Shown here piece after piece: positions 35,183 to 47,631 of a stretch of 64,000 nt of DNA. The notes beneath the pieces were generated by a model. It did not search any database and was not told the origin of the DNA. It saw nothing but the letters and a program-made list of their open reading frames with translations. The position numbers and the translations under genes are program-made. The number at the start of each line of letters is the position of its first letter. Positions within the stretch are counted from its first letter, which is position 1. This stretch comes from Hesseltinella vesiculosa (lineage: Eukaryota; Mucoromycota; Mucoromycetes; Mucorales; Cunninghamellaceae). The DNA lies in the NCBI GenBank assembly GCA_002104935.1, contig MCGT01000020.1, forward strand, positions 124,001-188,000, read 5' to 3'.

Positions 35183-37002
35183 TCACACTAACTGAGTTAC
35201 TGGCACAGGCGAGGTAGAGGTTGCCGTGCTATCAGAGAGAGGATGACAGGTGGTTGCTGAGGATTCGTTAAATATAAACGTTTCCAATTTTTCGATGGCA
35301 TCTTTTGGATTCGTCACGTCGATTCTAGGTCATGCAAAATAAAAAGGAAATGAATGAGTGATCTGCATGTTTTTTTTTCTGGTTATCTCCCTAGCTTGCC
35401 ACTGTCCATCCCTGCACCCTGTCTTTCCCATTGGCAGGCTTACCTTGCATGACCCTTGAATTGGTATCGTCCAGCGTTGCCCATGGCAAAGTAGTGTGGG
35501 ACCCATTCCACACCCTGCTCCTGTCTCTCCTTGGCAAGACGTCGCTGCTCGTCTTCAATTTTTGTCTTTTCTTCGGTAGCGGTGTCCATGTCGTTTTTGA
35601 GGATGGCATCCGTCACGGGACCCCAGAGCTTGCGCGACTCTACTTGTGATTGGAGGGATTGAGGCTGGATCAGTTTTGGATGGGAAACGGCCTTGGCGGC
35701 GTCAAACAGCAGGGTTTTTGTTCCATTCTACAATCAAACAGGAGGTGTCAAAGTCCGTGATAGAGAATGATGTAGTCATTGTCTCTTTTTACCTTTCCAG
35801 CAGGTTTGATGTAAATCTGTTGCGACCACTGTCCCATGATCTCATAAAGAACTTTGTTTGTGGAACCCTTCTTGATGTTCCCAACTACAGAATTGTATTG
35901 CCCGGAAAAGAAGCCCTGACAAAGTTGGGGTTAAAAACGAGCAGATGTCATTTTTGGGGTAGCCATGGCAACTCATCTGCTTTCTCATTTTGATTTGCTT
36001 ACCTTTGTTTTGAAGTCCAATTCACACACCAAATCATTTGCGTCGCAGCGGATGGTACAGCTATCTCCAAGCTCCAAGACCATCTTGCCGACTATACAAA
36101 GCATGGGTTAGAGTCGTGCCCATGACGGACGATCATGTGTCCTTTTGTGCAACTTACAGAGGATGCCTTTCGCATAAACATTGGGCATGGTGATGTCGTA
36201 TTGTTCATTGCTGTGGCTAGTCAAGATCAGGTTGGATTCGCCTTGCATGAGAGTGGCTGCGCTGTTGCCCAAGAATTTGCCTTTGGGTTGGAGATGGCCG
36301 TGGATATAAATCCCGCTGTCGGGATTGGCGAAATAATAAGATGATTCAGGAGGATGGTGCTTTGTTTGCTCAGAGATATAATAGCCAGAAGTCCCGTCGT
36401 GGTAGTTCCATCGGCAGCGAAAGATTTCGCCGAGCACTGGGTTATATGGTTTCTTGACGCCCTACAAATCATGTTTAAAACATGTTAGCAGCTCTCAAAA
36501 ACCCCACCGATCCACCCAACCTTTTCACGTGCTGGGACCTGTCCCTTTTTTTTTCTTTTCTTTTTTTCCTTTGTTTTCACTCGGGCTGACATTGACGTCA
36601 AACAGCAGGGTGTCATCCAGCTCTGTCGCTTACCTTTGGCTTGATATGCCATCCAGATAAAAAGTATTGTACGATTCCAACGAAACGGTCCACAGGCTCC
36701 GTTTTGTTATTGGCCCTAAGACCAAAAAGGAAAGAGAAGTGATCAGTTGGCGTTTCGTGCTGTGAAAAAGTAGGGTCTTACTCTAGTAAATAGTCAGGAT
36801 GGCTCATAAAGTCAGTGATACGTTCCAGCATACTACGGGGTTCCAGCACAAAGGTCGGCAAGGTGACCCGATGCAAGTCCATGTCCTTGGAGAGCTGTTT
36901 GATGATACCGAGCAAGATGCTTTTCGAGTTGTCTTCAAGGATTTCGGTGCAGTCGGGATCCGAGTCCAATTTACATTTTTCAGCTTTACCCAAGGTGACC
37001 AT
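35183..37002 (-). CDS. Oxysterol-binding-protein-related lipid carrier, Osh6/Osh7-like
   Basis: Seven exons (36782-37002, 36634-36715, 36158-36461, 36003-36091, 35793-35915, 35444-35727, 35183-35324) give 414 residues. The family signature appears as EQTKHHPPESSYYF (EQVSHHPP type), whose His pair binds the PI4P headgroup. The lid/pocket segment MDLHRVTLPTFVLEPRSMLE carries LPTFVLE, the form found in PS-binding Osh6/Osh7 and ORP5/8, so PS/PI4P exchange between ER and plasma membrane is the likely role. KPYNPVLGEIF and GKMVLELGD also fit. No PH domain, ankyrin repeats or FFAT motif are seen. Start ATG 37002 is the simplest; an upstream exon cannot be excluded. Confidence 0.9.
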
Positions 37003-37582
37003 GATGTAAGAAATGCAATGCCTTTTTAGTAAAAGAAGATGAGCCAAAAGCAATGATAGGAAGAAGAAGAATATAAAAAGAAAAAGGGAGCGAAAAAAAG
37101 GAGAACGGCGGGGAGGGCTAAAAAAAAAAGGAACGACCTGAACCTTTTCCATGATGTCACACGCTGATTTTTTTTATGTACAAACTTTCTCCTTTTACGT
37201 GAAATCAATGATTGTCATGAGTGCCAAACAAGCTGCTTGCCACACCCCTTTGTGGCAGGCAGCCCTTCCGCATCAAACACAAAAGGCGTGATCGTAGCAG
37301 AGCCGTTTGTCAAGGCCGTGCTTTTTATGTAAACTCACGAAAGTCTTTTTTTACTGTCACCTTTTTTTTTTTTTGTAGGAACGTGGGACAAGGCACGAGC
37401 CATGTTGGCTACAGTGGTCAACAGGCTGGCGGCGCCAGAAATCGCATGAAAGAAAGGACGGTGCCACCATGCCCTTTTTCCCTTTTTCTTGCCTGGTTTC
37501 CGTGATGCCTTTTTATTTTTTGCATTGTAAAGCCCTATCTAGCATAAAGTTTAAGCCATGGGGATACTATTAATATCTTCAT
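37003..37582. other. Intergenic region
   Basis: Upstream of the Osh-like gene and downstream of the small minus-strand gene. It contains homopolymer runs and a mildly GC-rich patch (37220-37320) without a gene signature. Confidence 0.45.
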
Positions 37583-37917
37583 CTACTCAGTCTTGGCAGC
37601 AAATAAAATAAAAAAAGAACCTTTCTTGGCATTAGGATAAGGCAAGGTCGCTGTGTCATGGATGTCCCATTTTGGGGAGGGAGGGGTGTCGTATCCAATC
37701 ATTTTGAAAAAGATCATCCATGCCAGAACCAAGCCGCGCGCGCACGGTGTATCAAAAGGAGCGCTGATCGCATCAATGGAACCGGAGCCACCCACCAACT
37801 ATGGAAAATGGCGAGATTCTCAGCTTACAGCCCAAGCTTGAAAGGTTCTTGAAAGTCTGGGCGGAATGCGTCGAGGAGAAATATAATAGCCGAGGATGGT
37901 GAACACACCTCGTCCAG
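37583..37917 (-). CDS. Small unknown protein, two 3' exons seen, start unresolved
   Basis: Two exons (about 37829-37917 and 37583-37798) join in phase 0 and read GRGVFTILGYYISPRRIP, then TFQAWALVGGSGSIDAISAP, ARGLVLAWMIFFKMIGYDTP and KWDIHDTATLPYPNAKKG. The second exon has a hydrophobic segment and an Arg/Gly-rich character that suggest a small, perhaps mitochondrial membrane protein. I do not recognise the family. The 5' exon lies somewhere between 37920 and 38350, but no ATG could be assigned with confidence. The gene is divergent to RPS5. Confidence 0.42.
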
Positions 37918-38129
37918 CTCTTTGTCAAAATGGGCAAGATGCTCAAGATGCACGGGATTGGTCCAAAGACAATAATGAGAGACCGAAAATGGCTGGCCGG
38001 GCGATGGTCGGAAAAAGAAAAAAGGAATGAAAAAAAAAAGCCCACAAGCCTGTTTTTTTTTTTTCTTCTTCTTCCTCTTTTTCATCCAGGTAAAATCACT
38101 AGGTACCATGAAGAGCGTGATAGGACATC

Positions 38130-38190
38130 GACAATGCATCCATCCATGTATCCATCCATTCATCCATTTAAACTATATGGATGATGTATG
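38130..38190. repeat. TCCA-type tetranucleotide repeat with inverted partner
   Basis: Degenerate ATCC/TCCA units run from about 38137 to 38170, followed by ATGGATGATGTATGGATGCA. TGCATCCAT near 38135 pairs with ATGGATGCA near 38188, so the tract can fold back. It lies about 200 bp upstream of RPS5. Confidence 0.6.
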
Positions 38191-38384
38191 GATGCAACGA
38201 CTATCGAGAGTCTCTCGACTATAACGCCAAGTTTTTGTTTTACTGCTCACCTTCGATGCAAAAAAAAAAAAAGGATACATGGGCCATTGTCGATGAGAGG
38301 GGGGAACAATGAGAAGAGGACTGGAGATATACATACCAACCCAAGGCTTCAAGATGATACTCACGTTATTCTTGCATTCGTAGC

Positions 38385-39114
38385 ATGGTTTCTTTGAATT
38401 TGCCCGCTGACGTTTTGGCCAGCGCCGATGGCTCCCGCAAGCTCTTCAACAAGTGGACTTACGAAGATGTCGAAGTCAAGGACATCTCTCTCCAAGACTA
38501 CGTTCAAGTCCGTCAACAAGTGTACTTGCCCCACACTGCTGGCCGTTTCGCTGTCAAGCGTTTCCGCAAGGCTCAAGTAAGTTGAAAGTGAAAAAAAAAA
38601 CAAAAAAAAACTCAACATTCCTTTTGACAGTGCCCCATTGTTGAACGTTTGACCAACTCCCTCATGATGCACGGTCGCAACAACGGTAAGAAGTTGTTGG
38701 CTGCCCGTATCGTTCAACACGCTTTTGAAATCGTCAACTTGTTGACCGACCAAAACCCCATCCAAGTCTTGGTCGATGCCATCATCAACACTGGTCCCCG
38801 TGAAGACTCCACCCGTATTGGTTCCCAAGGTACCGTCCGTCGTCAAGCCGTCGATGTGTCTCCTCTCCGTCGTGTCAACCAATCTATTGCTCTCCTCACC
38901 ACCGGTGCTCGTGAAGCTGCTTTCCGCAACGTCAAGACCATTGCTGAATGCCTTGCTGACGAATTGATCAACGCTGCCAAGGGTTCCTCCAACTCCTATG
39001 CCATCAAGAAGAAGGACGAACTTGAACGTGTTGCCAAGTGTAAGTTGAAACCCTACTCGACATTGACAATTGTTCTGGTACTCATCTCTTTTGTTTCTCT
39101 TAGCCAACCGATAA
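38385..39114 (+). CDS. RPS5: 40S ribosomal protein S5 (uS7)
   Basis: Three exons (38385-38576, 38631-39039, 39104-39114) give 203 residues. The protein lies in the head of the small ribosomal subunit near the mRNA exit and tRNA E site. Motifs: [80 protein letters not shown] and [20 protein letters not shown] at the C-terminus. The last exon is only 11 nt (end of Ser, Asn, Arg, stop). A TTCGTAG just before ATG may be the acceptor of a 5' UTR intron. Codon choice is strongly biased (many GCC, ATC, GTC, CGT), as expected for high expression. The long ORF on the opposite strand is a shadow of this gene. Confidence 0.96.
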
Positions 39115-39349
39115 ATGCATCTCCCTCTCCTGTTTCTTTTTTGGGCCAGCTGTATACGATTTGTCTTTATTTTTATTTTAGAATTGGACTTTGTATATAT
39201 CTAAAGGGCTAATCAAAATAAAACCAAATCTCTCCCCCCCTCCTTTCCCCAAGCAGAGCGTGATAAGAGGTTTTTTTTTAATATCAAGGCGAGAAATGGA
39301 ACTTTTTTTTTTTTTTTTAAAAAACACAATGTCTATGATATGATCTAGT

Positions 39350-42300
39350 CTACTCATTGTCTTCTTGAGCGTAATGAAGCTGGCGCTCGGCAATGGTTTG
39401 CTGGATGGCTTCCAAGTTGGGCACATTCAAGTATTCCTTGTGGTAGTTCAACACTTCCTCCAAGGACAAGTGGGGGATCAGATTCCTGCAGGAAAAAAAA
39501 AAAAAAAAAAAAACGGGTTGAGGACGATGACAGGTGACTGATGATATCTGCATGATTTTTTCCCCCCTCCAACTTACATTCGAGGCACAACTTTGACACA
39601 GTGCTCAGCGTCCCTAGAAAATATTGTTAATGGCACGGTTAAAGGAGTTGAAATGATTGTGCTTCTCCTTACAGGTGCAAATCCAAGACACTGTCCGAGT
39701 GGGCACCAGGCGAAAAGGCGATGCGAAGAGAGTAGTCGGCATTGCCATGGATATCTGGGTTCTTGCGTTCATACAGTTCAAACGTGATTTGAGTAAGGAC
39801 TATCGAAGGAGGTTGGCGAAAGCGATGAATGACCATGTGTTTTCCACGCTTCATCTTTTGATTGTCTTACAGTCTAATTCGGGCAGTGAGTTACGGGGCA
39901 CTTTGGTGGGCACACCTGACAGGTAAACCAAGCTCAGCAATGCATGCACGTGTGATTCTACATTTAAAAAAAAAAGTTCGGGGAGTGTGAGCGTAGGATG
40001 CAACCGACTTCCCGATGTTTACCTTTGGTGAAATACAGTCGGGTCTTGGGATTGTCCGAGACAGCCATGTCGTCAATGTCTCTTAGGATGCTTTTGAGCA
40101 AGGGCAGGCTGATTAACATGCCAATGTTCTTCTTCTCGTTGTCAGAGATGCCGAATTCCAAAGGCGCGATGAGGTCAAACATGGTTTTCACCAGTTTGTA
40201 GAGCTTGCGCAGATCGTTGTTGACCAGGCAGGGTGGGGGAGCCGTCGAGCTGGGGCTCATGGATGGGCGCCGGAGGTCGTTGATGATCTGAGGATACTCG
40301 GAGGAATGGCGTGGCGAGTTGGCGGCCGAGTCGGGGTCAGCAAAAATGGCTTCCAAGAATGGACGGTTATGCAGGGCGTCGTACTTGAGCGAGTCGTACA
40401 GTTCGGGGATCCAGGAGGGGTCAGCAAATTTCTCGGCGCCCGTTCGCAGGATGTCGGAGCCATCGCTTTCGTCCGAGTTGCCAAAGTAGCAGAAATTGCG
40501 GAACAGCTTTTCCCAGCGTTCACAGAACAGATACGGCGATTCGAAGCAGCACCATTCCTTTTGGAACGTTTGGACGTCACGCGTGGAACGGTTGAGGTTC
40601 ATCAGTGTTTGAAGGCGTGTCATGATGGTTGAGATTTCTTGGAGGACAACATGGGGCTGTGGTAGGTTTTTGGGCCAGTTCATGCGGGCCAGCATCAGTT
40701 CAGGGATGATGTTGCCAGGTGTCAGCAGATCGCGCAGTTGCTTCTTGACCGCATCGCCTTGTTCTTTGGCAGCATTGCTATCGTCCAGCAAGTACTTGCT
40801 TTCCGAAATCACGCCGTCCGCTGGCTGCGAGTTTAAAAAGTACTTGGCAAAGTCGTCGGCTACCAAAAAAAAAAAAAAAAGTGAATGATGTCTCCTATTG
40901 GCAATAGCGTGATCCGCGTTTTACCTGTAGCGCGCACACGTCGCTCGGAACTGCTATATATCTTGACATCATCCAGTATGGCCCGATTCAAAATGTTCAT
41001 ATCCTTGCGCAAGTTGTCACCGAGATCTTTGGATTGGTAAATGCCAGCATGGGTCAACTACATACAATAAAAACATAGGCAAAGGTCAGCCATGTCCTTG
41101 TTTGTCATTGCCGTACCTCGCCTCCCCATTTCACATTCAATTGGATTTTATCCAACCGGTTGGACTTGTCGAACTTGGGCTTCAGCTGCACCTTGGTGCC
41201 CAGGAGCGTCCGCTTCTTTCCCAAGATTTCTTTGAGAGCCAGCATCTTTTCTTCGTCCTCCGAGCCGTCACGTAAGCACTGGTCGACCGCTTCGCCCACC
41301 TGGTCGAGCTGGTGCTTTTGGCGGAACACAACTTCTTGGCGGCTGCCTTGCAGCAGGTTTGCGAACGTGGACGATTTGACCGAGATCTTGAACTTGTCCT
41401 TAGGCGTACGGTCGCCATGGCGGAACACAGCCACAAAGCCTTTGAGTCGCCAGGAATTCTCGGGCGAGATCTTGGAGGGGATGTCGGCAAGGCCGGTGGG
41501 ACGCTCTTGAATGGCCCGGTGAAACTTATCGGCAAGGATACGGGCACATTGGTCATAATAACTGTCGTTGCCTTTGACAAAGCTCCAGCCGTTGACATCG
41601 ATCACATAAGACTTGCCTTGGACCCGCAGCAAATCCAGCCCGCACACGTTCTGGCCAAAGGTTTTGGAGATTTTGCGGGCTATTTCACATTCGTCATGGG
41701 TCAGGGCTGCGTGGTAACGAATTTCTTTGCCGTCCATGTTGCGTTTTACCAGGCCATCGACGGTAGGGGACCTGAGGAAAAGAAAAAAAAAAAAAGGGTC
41801 AACAAAGCCATTGCCCTCCTCCACCCTTGGCATACTTTCTGGTTTCGGCGTGGATGAACAGGGGGCCAACGGTGTACACCTTGATATCTTCGGCGTTCTC
41901 GGTCACCATCAGCTCTTCGTAAATATAGGAGCCTTGTTCCGAGGCAAATTCAAGCCCTTCGTCTTTTTCACTGGACTTGTTGCCAATCTAGCGACAACAA
42001 GACAGGGGTCAGCCAGAGCCTCCCGATTTTTTTTCATTCTCTTACTTTTCGAAAGAGCCGGCGGCCACCACCACCCAAATGGTCAGGGTAATAAATATTG
42101 ATATTGTGGTCTTCGCCATCGACGGGTTTTTCGATAAAAGGCTTTTCGAGAGTGACTCCATCGGCATAGATGGAATCCCGAGTGGATTCGACAAGGGTTG
42201 AGTTTTTGGCGTATTTGTTGAAGATGCGGTCGAGGTCCATCCCGTTGAGTTCTTTAAAGGCAGCAGCGGCTCGTGGGTTGACTTTAGGGCCACCGTCCCG

Positions 42301-42855
42301 GGTGACGACCAATCTGGGAGGAGTGGGCACACCAATGGCATCCAGGACCGAGAGCACGACCCGTCGATCCCAGAGCAATGATTGCATACAAACATCATTC
42401 ACCAGATAAGGTTTGCGTAGCTTGACGTAATCCATCGCCTTGTCTAAAGGAAATCCACTCGAAAAGAAGCAGATCAAAAAATCACAACCGGGCCAATTTT
42501 CAATGTCTAGAGAATAAAAAAATTAGGGCCCATCCCCAAATCTGGTAGTTCTCTATGGGGTGATACAAAGGAATGTTTCGTTTTTTTTTTTTTTTACCTT
42601 CATCCAAAATGGTCTTGTCCCCGAAAATCACAATATCGAAATCACCATATTTTAATAGTCGATCCAAGATATAGCGCATTGGTTTAGAGCGTGCTTTTCG
42701 ATCCATGGCACAAATCCCCAGTACCACTATAAACAGTCGTAAAATCATGAGCCATGTTTCTTCTCTCTCTCTGTTATTGTCAATTTTTTTTTATTTCGCA
42801 CACGCCATGGCACACCTACATTTCCGATGACCGCTTTGGCTTCTAACATGGCCAT
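39350..42855 (-). CDS. VIP1: Inositol hexakisphosphate/diphosphoinositol-pentakisphosphate kinase (VIP1/PPIP5K)
   Basis: Eleven exons (42816-42855, 42598-42726, 42046-42506, 41836-41987, 41117-41771, 40925-41057, 40023-40859, 39871-39957, 39673-39799, 39578-39613, 39350-39485) give 930 residues. The N-terminal ATP-grasp domain adds the 1-position diphosphate to inositol phosphates: [78 protein letters not shown] and [20 protein letters not shown]. The C-terminal histidine-acid-phosphatase domain has [16 protein letters not shown] (catalytic RHGDRTP), [29 protein letters not shown] and [16 protein letters not shown]. Both domains look intact. The protein starts close to the kinase domain, so the long N-terminal extension of yeast Vip1 is absent. 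It acts in phosphate sensing and polarised growth in fungi. Confidence 0.95.
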
Positions 42856-43366
42856 TCGTTTTCTCTGATGATAGTGATGGCATTGTCAAAATAAAAAAAA
42901 AGAATAAAAAAAAAGTGTATAAACAAAAGAGGTGAAAAAAGGAAAAGGAAGAAAAAAAAGTCTTTTTTTATTCTTGCTCTTTCGGCTTGCCTTTTTTGTG
43001 CCACTGTCCTTTTCGCTTGACATGGTGACATGTCTCAAAGAATTTGTGGCACCCACACGTGAGGTGGATTCACCAATCAGCTTGAGCAACAATTAAGGAT
43101 CCTCATGTTAGCGAGGAAATCAGATGGAAAAAATGAGGGTCATTTTTTTGGCAAGCAAAAATAGGAAGAACGGGGGAGGAAGCAGGTCATCAACGAAAAA
43201 AAGGAGCCTTGTCCGGCAAGTCCGGGGCTTGTTACCATTGGCCGAGTTTCACCTCCCTCTTTTTTTTTTTTTTTCTTCAGCATGTTGTTTTTTTTTTCAG
43301 TCTTCCTTTTTTTCACTATCCTTTTTGTGTTGTATTGATTTGTTTTTTTTTTTTTGAATTCTAAGC
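42856..43366. other. Divergent intergenic region
   Basis: Between the starts of VIP1 and the PHD-SET gene. Pyrimidine- and purine-rich tracts and T-runs (43261-43275 and 43343-43354), with no gene. Confidence 0.5.
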
Positions 43367-46007
43367 ATGTCAAAGCTTAGTTACCCACTTTCATTTCCTC
43401 ATGTCTCGGCAGATGAGGAAGTGAATATTGACGAAGAACCTGTGGACACTGGCTTGATTCGGTGTATTTGCGACTCAACCGAAGATGATGGGTTTACTAT
43501 CCAGTGTGATCGATGTTTAACTTGGCAACATGCTTACTGTATGAACATCAGCCAAAAGAACATCCCTGACCGGTATCTTTGTGCTCTCTGTGACAAGCGA
43601 CCTCCTATCCGAGTGGACAAGAAGCGACGAGATGGAAAACCTCATCCTCCTAAACGAACAAGAGACGATGAGCCGTCCCAATTAAACCCCATTACAAAGC
43701 CCACCACCACCAAGAAACCCAAGTTATCCAAACGCATCTCTGTTCCCAAGCGAGCTATGGATGCTTCGTCATTGGTCTTCAGCCGTTCCAAGCAAGATGG
43801 CACCCCCTCCACCAGCCCGCAACCACCTTCGTCGCCCCACCATCCCCAACAGTTGCATCATCCTCGCAAAAAGTTCCACCTCACCACCTCTGATCATGTG
43901 AAAAGCAAGTTTGCCCATCTCGTCATACAAGATGCCAAACTGAAATGGTCAAGGTCGCCGAAATGGCAAACCAAACCCTGGCGACCAACCGACGCCCAAG
44001 AGGCCAGTGTGCTGCACCAAGAGCTCTTCACCGTCATGGACAAGGTCTCGCTCGAGCAACAGCCCTACCCGCACCGGCCCTGCCTTGTCCGTCCGTTGGC
44101 CAAGCAAGCCGCCCACCGTGTGCCTTCCAAGTCCAGAAAAGGCGTGTTTGCCGATACCCAGCTCCTTGCAAACACCTTTTTGATGCAAGCCCATGGCGAC
44201 GTCCTGCTCAAGTCCGAATTCAAGTTCGATGCGACAAACGATTATGCACTGCTCGGCACCCCCTGCGCACATGTGCTGTTTTACCCTTCACTGGACCTTT
44301 GTATTGACGCCCGCGAACGTGGGAACGACGCTCGTCATTTCCGCCGCTCCTGTCACCCCAATGCCGAAGTCCGTGCCATGGTCCTGTCCAACGGACCTTC
44401 CCCTGCCACATCGCCTGCCTCCCCACCACCCCCATCACCGCCCACCACCGCCTCCTCATCCACCCAGCATAGCATCTGCCTCGGCATCTTCTCCCGCTCC
44501 AGCATCCAGCCCGATGAAGAAATCACCCTTGGCTGGCACTGGCAAAAGGGCCACATCGCCTGGCGAAAACACGTCGAATGGATCCACTCCCACGGCGACT
44601 GTCCGCCCAAGGACGAAGACCTAGCACTGGAAGAAGCGCTCCAGCCCCAGCACCGCCGCGCCATACAGCTGATGCTGGACCGATTTGAAGCTGAATTTGG
44701 TGACTGTGCATGCGGTGATCGGGATGTCTGCTTGATCGAGCGGCTGCGACAAGAATGCTACAATGGTATGGTCCTCACCCCCACCGGCTCAAAATACCGC
44801 TCGCTCCCTGTCTCTCGACAAACCTCCACTGGCAGCCTAGGCAAAACCGGCACCACCATTGCCCACTCACCCGCCCCCATCATCACCACCACCCTCTCGG
44901 CTGTCTCCATCTCCTCTGCTGCTGCCGATGAAACCATGGACGTCGATGTCATCTCCATGTCCCCCAGCCGCCCCACCACGCCGACCAAGAAAGACACAGC
45001 CACCAGTGATGAAGAAGGTGACATTGATATTGATATCGGCGACGACCTGCCCACCCAAGTGCCCGAAGAATCTTCCGAAGACGACATCAAAACCAAACCA
45101 CTGCCGTTCAAAAAGGCCTGGGCCCGCCATCATCGTCAACAAGGTAAGCAATAATAAAAAATAAAAGAAAAAAAAAGTGCTTACTCCCTTTGCCGTTTTA
45201 GATGAAGAGCCAGTCATGAAGCAAGAAGACAAAACGGAGGCAACACTCTTACCCACTTCGCCACCGTCACCAACACACACGCAAGCCGAAGCGCCTGCAT
45301 CAGCTGCACCTATGGCTTTGCTTGCTCCCCCACCACCCATTGCTGTGATTCCAGCCCCAGCGGCTGTATCACCACAAGATGAACCAACGGCGATGGATGT
45401 GGATGAGGACGACGACGGTCATTTGTCAGACGCAAGTTCTGCAAGCACGCTGCCACTGGACCCCGAAGAAGATGAAGATTCTGCTCCCTGGGCACGTCCT
45501 CTACCGCCTGCACCAGTCATCCAAGAGGAGCCGATGCGCGAACCTGACGAAACTGCGCACCTTTCACCACCCAAGGACAAGGTCACCTCCGAGGCCGAAG
45601 CAGCTGCTACGGCCACCGCCCTCGATCAACAACAACAAACAGTGGCACCTCCTCAGCCCGATCCCTCTTCCTCCGCCCCGCTGGCCTTGACCTTATCCAC
45701 AAGCAACAGCAGCATCCCCGTGCTGCAGGCCTCAAGCTCCAACTCCTCCATGTCCTCCGCCGATTCTGAACCCACGTCAGATTCGCCGGTGGATAAACCC
45801 GTCTTGGACAAGGACAACAGCGACGCCCCACATTCTCCCGACAATGCATCTATACCAACCCCTCATGCTTTGCCTGCTTCACATGAACCCTCCGCCTCGG
45901 AACCACCTCCAGAGGATGAATCTGCGCCACATCCAAAACCCAACAAGGTCAAGGTGTCTTTGCAAGAATATCTCTCTCGACGTCAAGGTCAGCAACCCAA
46001 GGAATAA
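43367..46007 (+). CDS. PHD-finger and SET-domain chromatin protein (Set3/MLL5-like)
   Basis: Two exons (43367-45143 and 45202-46007) give 860 residues. Residues ~30-80 form a PHD finger: IRCICDSTEDDGFTIQCDRC, WQHAYCM and YLCALCDKR (C4HC3 pattern), a likely reader of H3K4 methylation. A basic linker follows. The SET region contains LLGTPCAHVLFYPSLDLCID, ARHFRRSCHPNAEVRAMV and GIFSRSSIQPDEEITLGWHW, as in Set3/Set4 and MLL5. The usual NHS motif is RSCHPN, and this subgroup is generally regarded as weak or inactive as a methyltransferase. A C-terminal Cys cluster (DCACGDRDVC) and long acidic Ser/Pro-rich tails follow. A Set3C-like histone deacetylase role is the natural guess. The start could be further downstream, because an AG lies before DEEVNIDEE. 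Confidence 0.88.
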
Positions 46008-46268
46008 ACGCAACCTTTACCCTCCTTTGTATTTTGTTTCAATAAAAAGCATCCTGGCAAAAACGTTTTTTAACATTTCTTGCAGCCCTTGTTCGTGTTT
46101 GTTTGCCAACGAGCTGGCGATGACCTTGACAACAGGACGCAAGGGGTTCTAATGTCCGACGCACCCATTTAAAAAAAGAACTTTTTTTGGCTTTTCCTCC
46201 ACTTTTGTTGCTTTTTCGTTTTTTTTTTTTTATTCCCTTGTCATAAGCACTCCATGCCAACGTGGTAA

Positions 46269-47507
46269 ATGTCGTCTCTTGTTACCACATCGCCTAGTCT
46301 GGACTCCACGCCACCGTCCACTCCACCTCCTGAACTGCCTACGCAGGCAGTCTTGGGTGTCCTTCGAACAACCTCACCCTTGCCTCCACTTCATCCTCTT
46401 CCCAGCCGACCCGTCAATCCAAAGACCTCCATCAGTCATCCCATCAAGTAAGCATTAGGTCAACTTTAGTGGCAGGGAAAAAAAACGAGCTATGGAAAGA
46501 AGATATTAGGTCATGGCATGGATGGGCAACCCTAACGTTTTTTTATTGTTCGAAAAAAAAAAAAAAAAAAAAAAAAACGATAGTATTAGCTGGCTGTTAC
46601 CCAACGAGTACTTGCCTTTATTAGCAATGGGAGCACTGCCGGATCATCTGGATGTACTTGATCTGACCAATCCCAATGCGGAATCTGAGCAAATTTTAAC
46701 CGAGCAAATGCAGCAAGCCCTAGCGCATTCGCCCATCCGCACCTTTGGCAATCTGACCATGAGCTCCTGTCCTGGTAAAAAAGTACGCCTGAATGGGCCT
46801 GTGCGGGGCCGAGCCGCCATCAATCGAGATCTCGATCTAGACTTTGCTCGTATGCGGTCCTTTGGTATCACGACCATTGTCTGGTAAGAACCAAGAGACG
46901 AAAAACCACAGTGATTAAGCCTGTCTATAGCTGCCTCGAAGACTTTGAACTGGATTATCTCGGAGCGTCTTGGTCAAAATACTCATCCACAGCCAAGCAA
47001 TTGGGCATGCAAGTGCTCCGATTACCTATGACCGAAGGCAGTTGCCCCGACACCTTGGAGCAAGTCGAGGCGGCTGTGCAAATGACGAATGACAAGATCC
47101 GGCTGGGTGAAAATGTGCTGACCCATTGCCGAGGCGGGGTTGGCCGAGCTGGCCTCTTTGCCTGCTGCTGGCTCATTCACAACCAATACTGTCACACAGC
47201 CGAGCGCGCGATCCAGTTTGTGCGGCTACGGCGCAGCCCCAAGGCCATCGAAACTGTTCGCCAGGCCGAGTTTGTCATCCGCTTTGCCATGTACATTGCT
47301 GAGAAACGCCGCACCAGCCCTGTCTCTCGCTGGTCTTTGGATCACCCGCCTCATTTCGCCACCATGACCAACCTCCCTCGTAATATCCTGGATTTAGATC
47401 ATAGCGACGCCACTCTGTCTGTGCCCTCCATTGAATTCATCGTCAAGCTCGAACAGTTTATACGGGACAGTTCTCTATCTCCAAACGGCTCCCATCCATA
47501 CACATAA
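46269..47507 (+). CDS. KAP/CDKN3-like dual-specificity protein phosphatase
   Basis: Three exons (46269-46447, 46584-46883, 46931-47507) give 351 residues. A Pro/Ser-rich N-terminus precedes ISWLLPNEYLPLLAMGALPD. The body has MSSCPGKKVRLNGPVRGRA, INRDLDLDFARMRSFGITTI and the catalytic loop LTHCRGGVGRAGLFACCWLI (HCX5R). The opening PG-K-R and L..D...IR..G elements plus HCRGGVGR match kinase-associated phosphatases (CDKN3), which dephosphorylate the CDK T-loop. The essential Cys and Arg are present; the general-acid Asp could not be assigned with certainty. Cdc14-like enzymes are an alternative but are usually longer. Confidence 0.83.
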
Positions 47508-47631
47508 CCTCTCTTTTTTTTTTATCTGATTTGTTTGCTTTCTTTGTATCCCCCCTCTCGCCCAGCATTTTATTTTACTTTTCCTATGCATGCCTCTCCA
47601 TAAAAAAAAAAGAAACAATCCTCCTTGTATT

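Noticed and set aside
38211..38223. Short CGAGAGTCTCTCG palindrome as an operator
   Set aside because: A 13-bp imperfect palindrome is expected by chance in 64 kb, and no paired site was found.
38361..39107. 248-codon open frame on the minus strand over RPS5
   Set aside because: The plus strand encodes an intact, spliced ribosomal protein S5. The reverse frame is open only because of the biased codon use of a highly expressed gene.
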